Source: Olsenella sp. kh2p3 (GTDB lineage: Bacteria; Actinomycetota; Coriobacteriia; Coriobacteriales; Atopobiaceae). Taken from it: a stretch of DNA of 64,000 nucleotides. The notes below the pieces were generated by a model that had not been told where the DNA came from, searched no databases, and was given only the letters and a program-made list of their open reading frames with translations. The position numbers and the translations under genes were made by a program. This document shows positions 43,823-53,170 of the stretch, piece after piece; positions within the stretch are counted from its first letter, which is position 1, and the number at the start of each line of letters is the position of its first letter. The stretch spans positions 1-64,000 of the forward strand of contig FPKD01000004.1 of NCBI GenBank assembly GCA_900119625.1. Direction: 5' to 3'.

Positions 43823-44605
43823 ATGGCAGACGAGAAGAACGTGGGCGCCGCCGCTGCGGACGCCGCCAATCCCCAGGAGGCCGTGGTTCGCGTCGAGGGG
43901 CTGCAGAAGTCCTTTGGCACCAATGTGGTCCTTCGAGGCATTAACCTTACCGTGATGCCCGGCCAGGTGGTGACCATCATCGGTGCCTCCGGATCCGGCA
44001 AGTCAACGCTTCTGCGCTGCATCAACCTGCTCGAGACGCCGGATGCCGGCCACGTGTGGTTCCACGGCAAGGACCTTGCTGCCGAGCACGTGGACATCAA
44101 CGCCCTGCGTGAGAAGATCGGCATGGTCTTCCAGAGCTTTAACCTGTTCAACAACATGAACGTGCTGGACAACTGCACGCTTGCGCCGGTGACCCTCAAG
44201 AAGATGACCAAGGAGCAGGCCGAGAAGGTCGCGCTGGCCAACCTCGACTCCGTGGGCCTTGCGGACTTTGCCGGGGCCGACGTCAACACGCTCTCTGGCG
44301 GGCAGAAGCAGCGCGTGGCCATCGCCCGCGCGCTCTGCATGAAGCCCGACCTCATGCTCTTCGACGAGCCTACCTCGGCTCTCGACCCCGAGATCTCCGG
44401 CGAGGTCCTCGAGGTCATGCGCCGTCTAGCCTCGCAGGGCATGACCATGGTCGTGGTGACGCACGAGATGGCGTTCGCGCGCAGCATCTCCGACGAGGTC
44501 GTGTTCATGGACAAGGGCGTTATTGCCGAGAAGGGCAGCCCCGAGAAGATCTTCACCAATCCCGAGAAGCCCCGCACCCGCGAGTTCCTCGCCCGGTACC
44601 TGTAG
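43823..44605 (+). CDS. polar amino-acid ABC transporter ATPase (GlnQ/HisP type)
   Basis: A 260-aa ATPase. Walker A is [19 protein letters not shown], the signature is [15 protein letters not shown], Walker B is [14 protein letters not shown] and the switch is [13 protein letters not shown]. The first 22 residues are a polar extension ([16 protein letters not shown]). The ATG lies one nt after the permease stop, with AGGAGG upstream. It is the last gene of the transport operon. Confidence 0.95.
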   Translation: MADEKNVGAAAADAANPQEAVVRVEGLQKSFGTNVVLRGINLTVMPGQVVTIIGASGSGKSTLLRCINLLETPDAGHVWFHGKDLAAEHVDINALREKIGMVFQSFNLFNNMNVLDNCTLAPVTLKKMTKEQAEKVALANLDSVGLADFAGADVNTLSGGQKQRVAIARALCMKPDLMLFDEPTSALDPEISGEVLEVMRRLASQGMTMVVVTHEMAFARSISDEVVFMDKGVIAEKGSPEKIFTNPEKPRTREFLARYL

Positions 44606-44651
44606 GGCCTCGTCGCCGCTGCCCTGCTTTTTCTGTCCGCTTCCGAAATCT

Positions 44652-44815
44652 GCCCTCCGGCGTCATTTTGGCGCCGGAGGGCACGTTGTCGCAGCGACTG
44701 CGTACGGAAACGCCGCTGCGGCGTCATTTTGGCGCCGGAGGGCACGTTGTCGCGGCAATCACGTACAACAGGGGCTCTCGGGCGCCATATTCTCGCCGAA
44801 GACGCGCTTTTCTCC
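44652..44815 (+). repeat. 61-bp palindromic tandem repeat family, locus B (about 3 units)
   Basis: Units start at 44652, 44712 and near 44773. The first two hold the near-perfect palindrome GCGTCATTTTGGCGCC flanked by CCTCCG/CGGAGG, followed by GCACGTTGTCGC and a TGCGTACG-like segment. The third is diverged. The array fills the gap between the transporter ATPase gene and nadE. It has the same orientation as locus C and the opposite orientation to locus A. Confidence 0.88.
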
Positions 44816-44976
44816 TTCTCAACCTGCGAGAAGCGCTGTTCCGGGGTCGCTGGTTACCGTGCCATCCGTCCATGCGATGCGCTACCCTTAGGTCTTATAC
44901 GGGCGGGCCTCTCGTCCCAGACGGCAAGATCCCGGCCCGCATCAGCGAAGTCCCCCGGAAGACCCTGGAGGGAAAG

Positions 44977-46902
44977 ATGCAGGACGGATTCGTGAAGGTT
45001 GCGGCAAGGACGCCCGAGGTCCGTGTTGCGGACGTGGAGTACAACATGGCCTCCTGCCTGCGGCAGATCGATGCGGCCATCGAGGAGGGCGCGCGCGTCA
45101 TCGTGCTGCCGGAACTCTGTGTGACGGCGTATACCTGCGAGGACCTCTTCTGGCAAGACGCGCTTCTTGACGCTGCCGAGAAGGCCGTGGGGATAATCGC
45201 CCAGCGGACCTCCCACATCGATGCGCTGGTGCTTCTCGGCGCGCCAGTCCGCACCAACGCCAAGCTCTACAACTGCGCGATAGCCCTTGCCCACGGATGC
45301 GTGCTGGGCATCGTTCCCAAGCGGGCTATCCCCACCTACAACGAGTTCTACGAGTCTCGTCACTTCTCGGTGGGGCCCAAGGACTGCGTGCCCGTGGACT
45401 TTGCTGGCTTCTCGGGCGTGCCCTTTGGCACCCGTCAGCTCTTCGCCTGCGACGAGTTGCCGCAGCTCGTGGTGGCCGCCGAGATCTGCGAGGACCTCTG
45501 GATTCCAAACCCACCCTCGACCGATCACGCGCTGGCGGGGGCCACGCTTATCTGCAACCTCTCGGCGTCCAACGCTATCGTTGGCAAGGCTGACTACCGT
45601 CGCAGCCTCGTTACTGGGCAGTCGGCACGTCTCATCTGCGGATACGTGTACGCATCGGCGGGTGCGGGCGAATCCACGCAGGATCTGGTCTTTGGCGGCC
45701 ACGACATGGTTGCCGAGAATGGCCGCATGCTTGCGGAGGCGGAGCCTTTTGGGAGCGGTGCCGCAACAAGCGAGGTTGACGTGGCCTTTCTCTGCGAAGA
45801 GCGCCGTCGCATGTCCACCTTTGTCACGGCTCCGGCTCCCGAGGCGATGGGCTATACGGTCACGCACTTCTCGCTTACGCTCAGCCTTACCACGCTCACG
45901 CGCTTTGTCGACCCGCACCCGTTTGTGCCCTCAGACGCAGAGCGCCGTGCCGAGAGGTGCGAGGACGTCCTGAGCATCCAGGCGCGCGGTCTGGCCAAGC
46001 GCCTTGCGCACACGCGCTCGAGCCACGTGGTGATTGGCGTCTCGGGGGGACTTGATTCCACGCTGGCGCTTCTGGTGTGTGCCCGTGCGTTTGACCTGCT
46101 TGACCTGGACCGCATTGGCATCATTGCCGTGACCATGCCCGGGTTTGGCACCACCGGACGCACGCACGGCAACGCCACGACGCTGGCTGACGTCCTCGGT
46201 TGCGATCTGCGCGAGGTCAACATCTCCGACGCCGTGCGCCAGCACTTCTCCGATATTGGCCATGACGAGTCCGTCCACGACGTGACGTACGAGAACAGCC
46301 AGGCGCGCGAGCGCACGCAGGTGCTCATGGACATTGCCAACCAGGAGGGCGGCCTGGTGGTTGGCACCGGTGACCTCTCCGAGCTGGCACTTGGCTGGGC
46401 CACCTACAACGGCGACCACATGTCCATGTACGCCGTCAACGCGAGCGTGCCCAAGACCCTCGTGCGTCACCTTGTGCGCTACGTGGCCGACACCTGCGGA
46501 AACGACGAGGAGGCCCAGGTCCTCTACGACGTCTTGGACACACCCGTCTCGCCGGAGCTTTTGCCTGCCGAGAAGGACGGCACCATCGCTCAGCGCACCG
46601 AGGACCTTGTTGGCCCCTACGAGCTGCACGACTTCTTCCTGTACGAGGTCCTGCGTCGCGGGACGCCGCCGCGCAAAGCGTACCGCCTGGCACGCTACGC
46701 GCTTGGCGACACCTACGATGACGCAACGATCCTCAAGTGGGAGAAGACCTTCTACCGGCGCTACTTTGCCCAGCAGTTCAAGCGCAGCTGCCTGCCGGAT
46801 GGACCAAAGGTTGGCTCGGCGGCCGTCTCGCCCAGGGGAGACCTGCGCATGCCGTCGGATGCCTGCGCCGCGCTCTGGCTGCGCGAACTGGAGGAGCTAT
46901 AA
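44977..46902 (+). CDS. nadE: glutamine-dependent NAD+ synthetase
   Basis: Last step of NAD synthesis: amidation of nicotinic acid adenine dinucleotide with glutamine nitrogen. The N-terminal nitrilase-type glutaminase has VLPELCVTAYTCEDLF (Glu), VPKRAIPTYNEFYE (Lys) and AAEICEDLW (Cys). The C-terminal synthetase has GVSGGLDSTLALLV and VGTGDLSELALGW. 641 aa is normal for the fused form. The start at 44977 follows GGAGGGAAAG; a longer frame runs back into the repeat array and is rejected. TAA stop. Confidence 0.96.
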   Translation: MQDGFVKVAARTPEVRVADVEYNMASCLRQIDAAIEEGARVIVLPELCVTAYTCEDLFWQDALLDAAEKAVGIIAQRTSHIDALVLLGAPVRTNAKLYNCAIALAHGCVLGIVPKRAIPTYNEFYESRHFSVGPKDCVPVDFAGFSGVPFGTRQLFACDELPQLVVAAEICEDLWIPNPPSTDHALAGATLICNLSASNAIVGKADYRRSLVTGQSARLICGYVYASAGAGESTQDLVFGGHDMVAENGRMLAEAEPFGSGAATSEVDVAFLCEERRRMSTFVTAPAPEAMGYTVTHFSLTLSLTTLTRFVDPHPFVPSDAERRAERCEDVLSIQARGLAKRLAHTRSSHVVIGVSGGLDSTLALLVCARAFDLLDLDRIGIIAVTMPGFGTTGRTHGNATTLADVLGCDLREVNISDAVRQHFSDIGHDESVHDVTYENSQARERTQVLMDIANQEGGLVVGTGDLSELALGWATYNGDHMSMYAVNASVPKTLVRHLVRYVADTCGNDEEAQVLYDVLDTPVSPELLPAEKDGTIAQRTEDLVGPYELHDFFLYEVLRRGTPPRKAYRLARYALGDTYDDATILKWEKTFYRRYFAQQFKRSCLPDGPKVGSAAVSPRGDLRMPSDACAALWLRELEEL

Positions 46903-46908
46903 AAGAGA

Positions 46909-46945
46909 GGGGCCCGCAGCGTGCGGGCCCCTTGCTTGTGCGGTT
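46909..46945. terminator. bidirectional terminator between nadE and xpt
   Basis: AGGGGCCCGCA (46909-46919) pairs with TGCGGGCCCCT (46923-46933) around a three-base loop. TTGCTTGT follows on the plus strand, and AAAAGAG precedes it, which gives CTCTTTT on the minus strand. It suits both convergent genes. Confidence 0.85.
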
Positions 46946-46974
46946 GGGTTTGACGCATCACCTGATGCGGGCGG

Positions 46975-47553
46975 CTACTCGAACTCAATCTCGCCGGTCT
47001 TTGCGTCCATGGACTTCACGATGGCGAGCGACTCCACATCAAAGCCCTTCTCGCGCAGGCGCTTGCCGCCGGGCTGGAAGCCCTTCTCGACGGCGATGCC
47101 AATGCCCTCGACAATGGCGCCGGCCTGCTCGCAAATCTCGATGAGGCCGTCGAGCGCGCACCCGTTGGCCAGGAAGTCATCGATGATGAGGACGTGCTCG
47201 CCCTTATTGAGGAAGCGCTTGGCAACAATGACTGTGTTGTCGTTGCCGTGGGTGTAGCTGTGCACGCGGGCAACGTACTGCTCGCCATCAAGGTTGATGG
47301 ACTGCGACTTGCGCGCGAAGACCACGGGGGCGTTGTTGAAGCGCGTGGCTGCGACGCAGGCAATGCCAATGCCCGAGGCCTCGATGGTCAGAATCTTGTC
47401 GACAGGCCGGCCGGCAAAGCGCCGCGCCCACTCGTCACCCATGTCCGCGTACAGCGCGACATCGCACTGGTGATTGAGAAAGCTGTCCACCTTGAGCACG
47501 TTGCCCTCGCGGACAATGCCCTCCTGCTTGATCCTCTCCTCGAGCTCCCGCAT
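46975..47553 (-). CDS. xpt: xanthine phosphoribosyltransferase
   Basis: Salvages xanthine to XMP. The 192-aa type-I PRTase has the PRPP loop [17 protein letters not shown] and N-terminal [11 protein letters not shown] (typical of Xpt). [13 protein letters not shown] and [14 protein letters not shown] are also conserved. I start at 47553 ([10 protein letters not shown]), preceded by GAGGAAACGGGG; a longer frame runs through the upstream repeat array and is not credible. No purine riboswitch is recognisable upstream. Confidence 0.94.
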   Translation of the reverse strand: MRELEERIKQEGIVREGNVLKVDSFLNHQCDVALYADMGDEWARRFAGRPVDKILTIEASGIGIACVAATRFNNAPVVFARKSQSINLDGEQYVARVHSYTHGNDNTVIVAKRFLNKGEHVLIIDDFLANGCALDGLIEICEQAGAIVEGIGIAVEKGFQPGGKRLREKGFDVESLAIVKSMDAKTGEIEFE

Positions 47554-47680
47554 GCAATCCCCGTTTCCTCGGCGCCTGACGTGCATCCCATTGTACGCAT
47601 TGCGAGCAAGCTTAATATCACGAGCTGCGGTGATTTGCTGCGGGCGGGGGATGGCGGCGGATGGCGGGTGTTGACGGGAA

Positions 47681-47935
47681 GTGCGTCTCCGGCGAGAAAG
47701 CGGCGCCCGAAGATGCGTTATCGCAGCGATCGCGTACGAAACCCCTGTTCGGGCGCCGAATTGACGCCCGAATGCGCGTTGCCGCAGCAATCGCGTACGA
47801 AACCCTCGCTCCGGCACCAAAAATGACGCCCGAAGGCGCGTTGCCGCAGCGATTGCGTACAAAAGGGCTTCTCGGGCGGCAAAACGACGCCGAAAGGCGC
47901 GATTCCGCACGGACCGCGCGCAAGCAACCCCTGCG
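47681..47935 (+). repeat. 61-bp palindromic tandem repeat family, locus C (4 units)
   Basis: The GCGTACGAAA/GCGTACAAAA core repeats with steps of 61 and 62 nt (T at 47735, 47796, 47858; a weaker fourth near 47918). Each unit contains a GGCGCC/GACGCC palindromic half and TTGCCGCAGC. The array occupies much of the 587-nt gap between xpt and groES. Units are more diverged than at locus B, so this array may be older. Confidence 0.88.
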
Positions 47936-47985
47936 CGAAGGCCGAGAGATGCGCCCCGCCGCGCCCCTAGTTCCTCACCAGTTAG

Positions 47986-48033
47986 AAAATCTAAGTCTCA
48001 TTCGTAAGATTTTTCTCATCTCGACGGTATAAC
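47986..48033 (+). promoter_or_regulatory. groESL promoter region with AAAATCT-N14-AGATTTT inverted repeat
   Basis: AAAATCT (47986-47992) and AGATTTT (48007-48013) are inverted repeats in a locally AT-rich stretch. TATAAC (48028-48033) could be the -10, about 108 nt before groES. I find no CIRCE element (TTAGCACTC-N9-GAGTGCTAA) and no HspR HAIR site, so control of this operon is unclear. Confidence 0.4.
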
Positions 48034-48140
48034 CCCAACCGGATGGGTACATAGTTGAGCGTTGGATTGGATGGCGCGGCCACGCGCCCGCCGTCACAGG
48101 TTCAAGCGCCGTACGGCGCCCTAAAAGGAGGTTCTTGGTT

Positions 48141-48431
48141 ATGACTCTTAAGCCGCTGGGAGACCGCGTCCTCGTCAAGCCCGCACCCAAGGAGGAGAAG
48201 ACCTCTTCTGGTCTCTACATCTCCTCGGGCGCCCAGGAGAAGCCGCAGCGCGGCAAGGTCGTCGCCGTGGGCGAGGGCAAGCGCGATCAGGACGGCAACC
48301 GCATTCCCGTTGACGTCAAGGCCGGCGACGAGGTGTTCTACGGCAAGTTTGGTGGCAACGAGGTCAAGGTCGACGGCGAGGACTTCCTGCTTCTCCGCGC
48401 GGATGACATCTACGCCATCATTGAGGAGTAG
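48141..48431 (+). CDS. groS: co-chaperonin GroES
   Basis: The 10-kDa lid of the GroEL folding chamber. The 96-aa protein shows LKPLGDRVLVKPAPKEEKTS, the mobile loop TSSGLYISSGAQEKP and GDEVFYGKFGGNEVK. The ATG at 48141 has AAGGAGG nine nt upstream; a TTG two codons earlier is unlikely. groL follows after 78 nt. TAG stop. Confidence 0.97.
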   Translation: MTLKPLGDRVLVKPAPKEEKTSSGLYISSGAQEKPQRGKVVAVGEGKRDQDGNRIPVDVKAGDEVFYGKFGGNEVKVDGEDFLLLRADDIYAIIEE

Positions 48432-48470
48432 CTCGCGAGGCAACTTCGCCCGCATCGCTTTAGCTGGTAA

Positions 48471-50150
<1,680 letters not shown>

Positions 50151-50208
50151 GGGCTAGGTAGGCCCAGTACTGCTCCTCGGTCACGCGACTCGACCGAGTG
50201 AACTTCAG

Positions 50209-50244
50209 GACCCCGAGTGCCACATGGCACCCGGGGTCTTTTTT
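50209..50244 (+). terminator. groESL intrinsic terminator
   Basis: GACCCCGAGTGCC and GGCACCCGGGGTC form a stem of about 13 bp around ACAT (50222-50225), followed by TTTTTT (50239-50244). It starts 59 nt after the groL stop. Confidence 0.95.
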
Positions 50245-50285
50245 CGTCACAGCCCGGTGGACTGCGCACGTTGCCTCTGGGGGCC

Positions 50286-50355
50286 TGCTGAGAAGAAATC
50301 CGACGTTTTGGATCCCCGGACTGAACAGAAATGTCGATTCTCTTCTCAACAGCTC
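50286..50355. repeat. inverted-repeat element related to 38.6 kb
   Basis: TGCTGAGAAGAAATCCGAC (50286-50304) is an imperfect inverted repeat of 50333-50353 (GTCGATTCTCTTCTCAACAG and one more base). The right arm matches the element at 38679-38701 at 20 of 23 bases. It lies between the groESL terminator and a short tandem repeat. Confidence 0.55.
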
Positions 50356-50426
50356 ACACGGCATCCCAACAGCTCGCGCGGCATCCCAACAGCTCGCGCG
50401 GCATCCCAATAGCTCCTGTGGCGTCC
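50347..50426. repeat. 20-bp tandem repeat, four units
   Basis: Four 20-bp units (50347, 50367, 50387, 50407) follow CAACAGCTCGCGCGGCATCC; units 2 and 3 are identical and the fourth is diverged. The repeat begins inside the right arm of the inverted-repeat element. Twenty is not a multiple of three and no gene spans it. The rest of the 460-nt gap (to 50610) shows no gene. Confidence 0.85.
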
Positions 50427-50610
50427 CTGCCAAACGGAAACGGGAGACCCCGGCCCCTTGCCTCCGGCCTACTGGTCTCTTCCTTGTGCGCTTCTCGCCT
50501 GTGGCGGGGCTTCTCGTCCGCGGACGGTACAATGTAACGGTTGCGTGTGCAGGCACACGCACCGCGGGGGAGCTGCGTGCGGTCACCCCGCCGAGAAGAG
50601 GGGAGAGGCG

Positions 50611-51888
50611 ATGCCACAGAAGCGTGACATTCTCGACGACATCATCGACATCCAGGATAACTGGCAGGCGGTCCAGAACCCTCTTGCGGGCCTTGCGGAC
50701 TCGCTTGCCCAGGACCCAAGCCAGCGCAAGGTCTTTGACCCCGCGGACTACAAGGAGAAGCCCTGGTGCAACTCCAGCCGCTGCCTGCGCTGCTCTGCCG
50801 AGCGCGAGGACGTTTGCTCGGTCTGCCTGGACGTGTGCCCCACGCACTCGATCGACATCCACAACAAGTCGGTCACGATCACGGACTCCTGCCGCAAGTG
50901 CGGACTTTGCCAGGCCGCTTGCCCCACCGAGGTCTTCAACACGCGTCGCCACATGGCCAAGCAGCTCTACGACAACATCGCCCGCGCCGCCTCGGCGTAC
51001 GAGCAGTGCTACGTCACGTGCACCCGCGCGTTGAAGCGCCTGCCCAAGCCCAACGAGGTCCTTCTCCCGTGCGTGGGCATGATTTCGCGCGACCTGTGGT
51101 TCTCCATTCTCGTGGACTACACCAACGTGTCTGTCTACCTGCCGCTTGGCATCTGCGACCGCTGCCGTACCACCACGGGCGAGGACTTCTACACCGAGGC
51201 CATCGGAACGGCGGAGGAGTGGGCCAAGTCCGCGGTTGGCCTTGAGGTCGACAAGGACAACCTTACGCACGAGTTCACGCGCGAGTACCGCCGCAGCCAG
51301 TTTGTGAGCTCCGCCATCCATGCAACCGAGAACCTCGTGACGCGCTCGAGCCCCAAGCTCGCCGGCGCCCAGGCGGTTGCCAAGAAGATAACCGATCACG
51401 CCAACCGCCTGAACGAGCTGCAGCGTCAGCTGGAGAACGCGGTGGGGGCAAAGACCAACCAGAACCGCCAGCGCATCCTCACGCAGAATCGCAAGCTCAT
51501 GATGGGCGGCCTCCAGCACGACCAGGAGCTGGCAACAGACATCAGCCTGGACGTGCCCGTGGTTGACCCGGACCTCTGCACGTCCTGCGGTGACTGCGCC
51601 AAGGTGTGCGTGACGCATGCCCTCGACCTCGACGATAACGGCCACGTGCACACCATGGCCGCGTACTGTGTGAACTGCGCTGCCTGTGTGAAGGCATGCC
51701 CCGAGGGCGCGCTCTCCATGCGGCCGCAGGACGCAAGCGAGCTGGTCGTTCCTGACAAGAACGCCGAGGAGATAGCGCGTCAGAAGGCAAAGGCCAAGGC
51801 GGAGGCCCAGCGACTCATGGAGCAGGGCAAGAAGCAGCTCTCCAAGGCGGCTGACACCCTTGAGAAGCTGGACGATAGCAAGAAGTAG
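50611..51888 (+). CDS. polyferredoxin-like 4Fe-4S protein of unknown role
   Basis: A 425-aa cytosolic protein with four cysteine clusters. The N-terminal pair is CLRCSAEREDVCSVCLDVCP and CRKCGLCQAACP; the C-terminal pair is CTSCGDCAKVCV and CVNCAACVKACP. The middle has extra cysteines (YEQCYVTC, LPCVGM, ICDRCR) and a helical stretch. The tail is Lys/Ala/Gln-rich and probably coiled. The start follows GAGGGGAGAGGCG. It resembles proteins that relay electrons in anaerobes, but I do not recognise a named family. ychF follows after 45 nt. Confidence 0.82.
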   Translation: MPQKRDILDDIIDIQDNWQAVQNPLAGLADSLAQDPSQRKVFDPADYKEKPWCNSSRCLRCSAEREDVCSVCLDVCPTHSIDIHNKSVTITDSCRKCGLCQAACPTEVFNTRRHMAKQLYDNIARAASAYEQCYVTCTRALKRLPKPNEVLLPCVGMISRDLWFSILVDYTNVSVYLPLGICDRCRTTTGEDFYTEAIGTAEEWAKSAVGLEVDKDNLTHEFTREYRRSQFVSSAIHATENLVTRSSPKLAGAQAVAKKITDHANRLNELQRQLENAVGAKTNQNRQRILTQNRKLMMGGLQHDQELATDISLDVPVVDPDLCTSCGDCAKVCVTHALDLDDNGHVHTMAAYCVNCAACVKACPEGALSMRPQDASELVVPDKNAEEIARQKAKAKAEAQRLMEQGKKQLSKAADTLEKLDDSKK

Positions 51889-51933
51889 CAAGAGGCCACT
51901 GGCAAGAGGCCAAGGCCAAGAAGGAGAGATACC

Positions 51934-53007
51934 GTGTCACTTTCCATCGGCATCGTGGGACTTCCCAACGTGGGCAAGTCGACCCTGTTCACCGCGCTTA
52001 CCCGCAAGGGCGGGCTTGCGGCAAACTACCCCTTCGCCACCATCGACCCCAACGTGGGCGTGGTCGACGTCCCCGACGAGCGCCTCAACAAGCTCGCCGA
52101 GATGGTGCACCCCGCAAAGATCGTGCCCGCCACGGTCGAGTTCGTTGACATCGCTGGCCTGGTGAAGGGCGCCAACGAGGGCGAGGGCCTTGGCAACCAG
52201 TTCCTGGCGAACATCCGCAACTGCGATGCTATCTGTGAGGTCGTGCGCTACTTCAAGGACCCCAACGTCATGCGTGAGACGGGCCGTACCGGCGCGTTTG
52301 TCGATCCTACGGCGGACGTCGACACCATCCAGACTGAGCTCGTCCTCGCAGACCTGGGCTCGCTCGAGCGCTCCATCCCCAAGCTGGAGAAGGAGGCCAA
52401 GCGCGACAAAGAGATGGCGCCCCGTCTCGAGGTTGCCAAGCGCCTGCAGGCGTGGCTCAACGAGGGTCACCGCGCGGCGGAGATGGACATGACCGACGAC
52501 GAGCGCGCCGCTGCTCATGACCTCTTCCTGCTCACCATGAAGCCCATTCTCTACGTGGCCAACTGCGACGAGGACCAGCTGGGCGAGAAGCCCCAGATCA
52601 ACGGCCAGGACGCCATTCCCATCTGCGCCGAGGTTGAGGCGGAGCTGGCAGACCTCGACCCGGATGAGGCCGCCGAGTATCTGGCGTCCATGGGCCTCGA
52701 GCGCTCTGGCCTCGAGACGCTGGCCCGTGCGGCATACCACCTGCTCGGCCTCCAGAGCTTCTTCACCGCTGGCCCCAAGGAGGTCCGTGCCTGGACGGTG
52801 CGCATTGGCGCCAAGGCCCCCGAGGCTGCCGGCGTCATTCACTCCGACTTCGAGAAGGGCTTCATCAAGGCAGAGACCATCAGCTACGAGGACTACGTCA
52901 AGCTGGGCGGCGAGTCCGGCGCGCGTGATGCCGGCCGCCTGCGCATGGAGGGCAAGGACTACGTGGTCCAGGACGGCGACGTGATGGTCTTCCGCTTCAA
53001 CGTATAG
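51934..53007 (+). CDS. ychF: redox-responsive ATPase YchF (Obg family)
   Basis: A ribosome-associated ATPase of the Obg GTPase family. The 357-aa protein has G1 GLPNVGKSTLFTAL, G3 DIAGLVKGANEGEGLGNQFL and the C-terminal TGS-like domain (FTAGPKEVRAWTVRIG, ending DGDVMVFRFNV). It starts at GTG 51934, with AAGGAGAG upstream. It shares an operon with the iron-sulfur protein. TAG stop. Confidence 0.97.
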   Translation: MSLSIGIVGLPNVGKSTLFTALTRKGGLAANYPFATIDPNVGVVDVPDERLNKLAEMVHPAKIVPATVEFVDIAGLVKGANEGEGLGNQFLANIRNCDAICEVVRYFKDPNVMRETGRTGAFVDPTADVDTIQTELVLADLGSLERSIPKLEKEAKRDKEMAPRLEVAKRLQAWLNEGHRAAEMDMTDDERAAAHDLFLLTMKPILYVANCDEDQLGEKPQINGQDAIPICAEVEAELADLDPDEAAEYLASMGLERSGLETLARAAYHLLGLQSFFTAGPKEVRAWTVRIGAKAPEAAGVIHSDFEKGFIKAETISYEDYVKLGGESGARDAGRLRMEGKDYVVQDGDVMVFRFNV

Positions 53008-53039
53008 CCTCCGCCCTCTCGCCTCCCGCCCTCCCCTCG

Positions 53040-53118
53040 TTCTTTAGCGGTTTCTGAGAAACGGACCCAACGTTTCCGCAGTTGACGGGAACTTGATTTC
53101 TCAGATTCCGATAAAGAA
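53040..53118. repeat. 79-bp inverted-repeat element, copy 2 (opposite orientation)
   Basis: Arms 53040-53063 and 53095-53118 are imperfect inverted repeats built on TTCTTTAGCGGTTTCTGAGA. The total length of 79 bp and arm sequence match the element at 30469-30547. The 31-bp centre here (with CAGTTG) matches the reverse complement of the other centre, so it was inserted the other way round. It lies between ychF and the LCP gene. Confidence 0.85.
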
Positions 53119-53170
53119 CGAAGGAGCAAGGCTCTGGACGAGAGGGACGAGGGCGATGGTGGCGATGGGT

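Noticed and set aside
44668..44976. 103-residue N-terminal extension of NadE
   Set aside because: It runs through repeat locus B; the start at 44977 has GGAGGG upstream and matches the family N-terminus.
46975..47910. 311-aa version of Xpt with a long N-terminal extension
   Set aside because: The extension is only a translation of the 61-bp repeat array; the normal Xpt start with a ribosome site is at 47553.
47941..48140. CIRCE element before groES
   Set aside because: TTAGCACTC-N9-GAGTGCTAA is not present; only an unrelated AT-rich inverted repeat is seen.
50198..51034. 278-aa frame overlapping the polyferredoxin gene
   Set aside because: It passes through the terminator and tandem repeats and lies in another frame of a convincing iron-sulfur protein gene.
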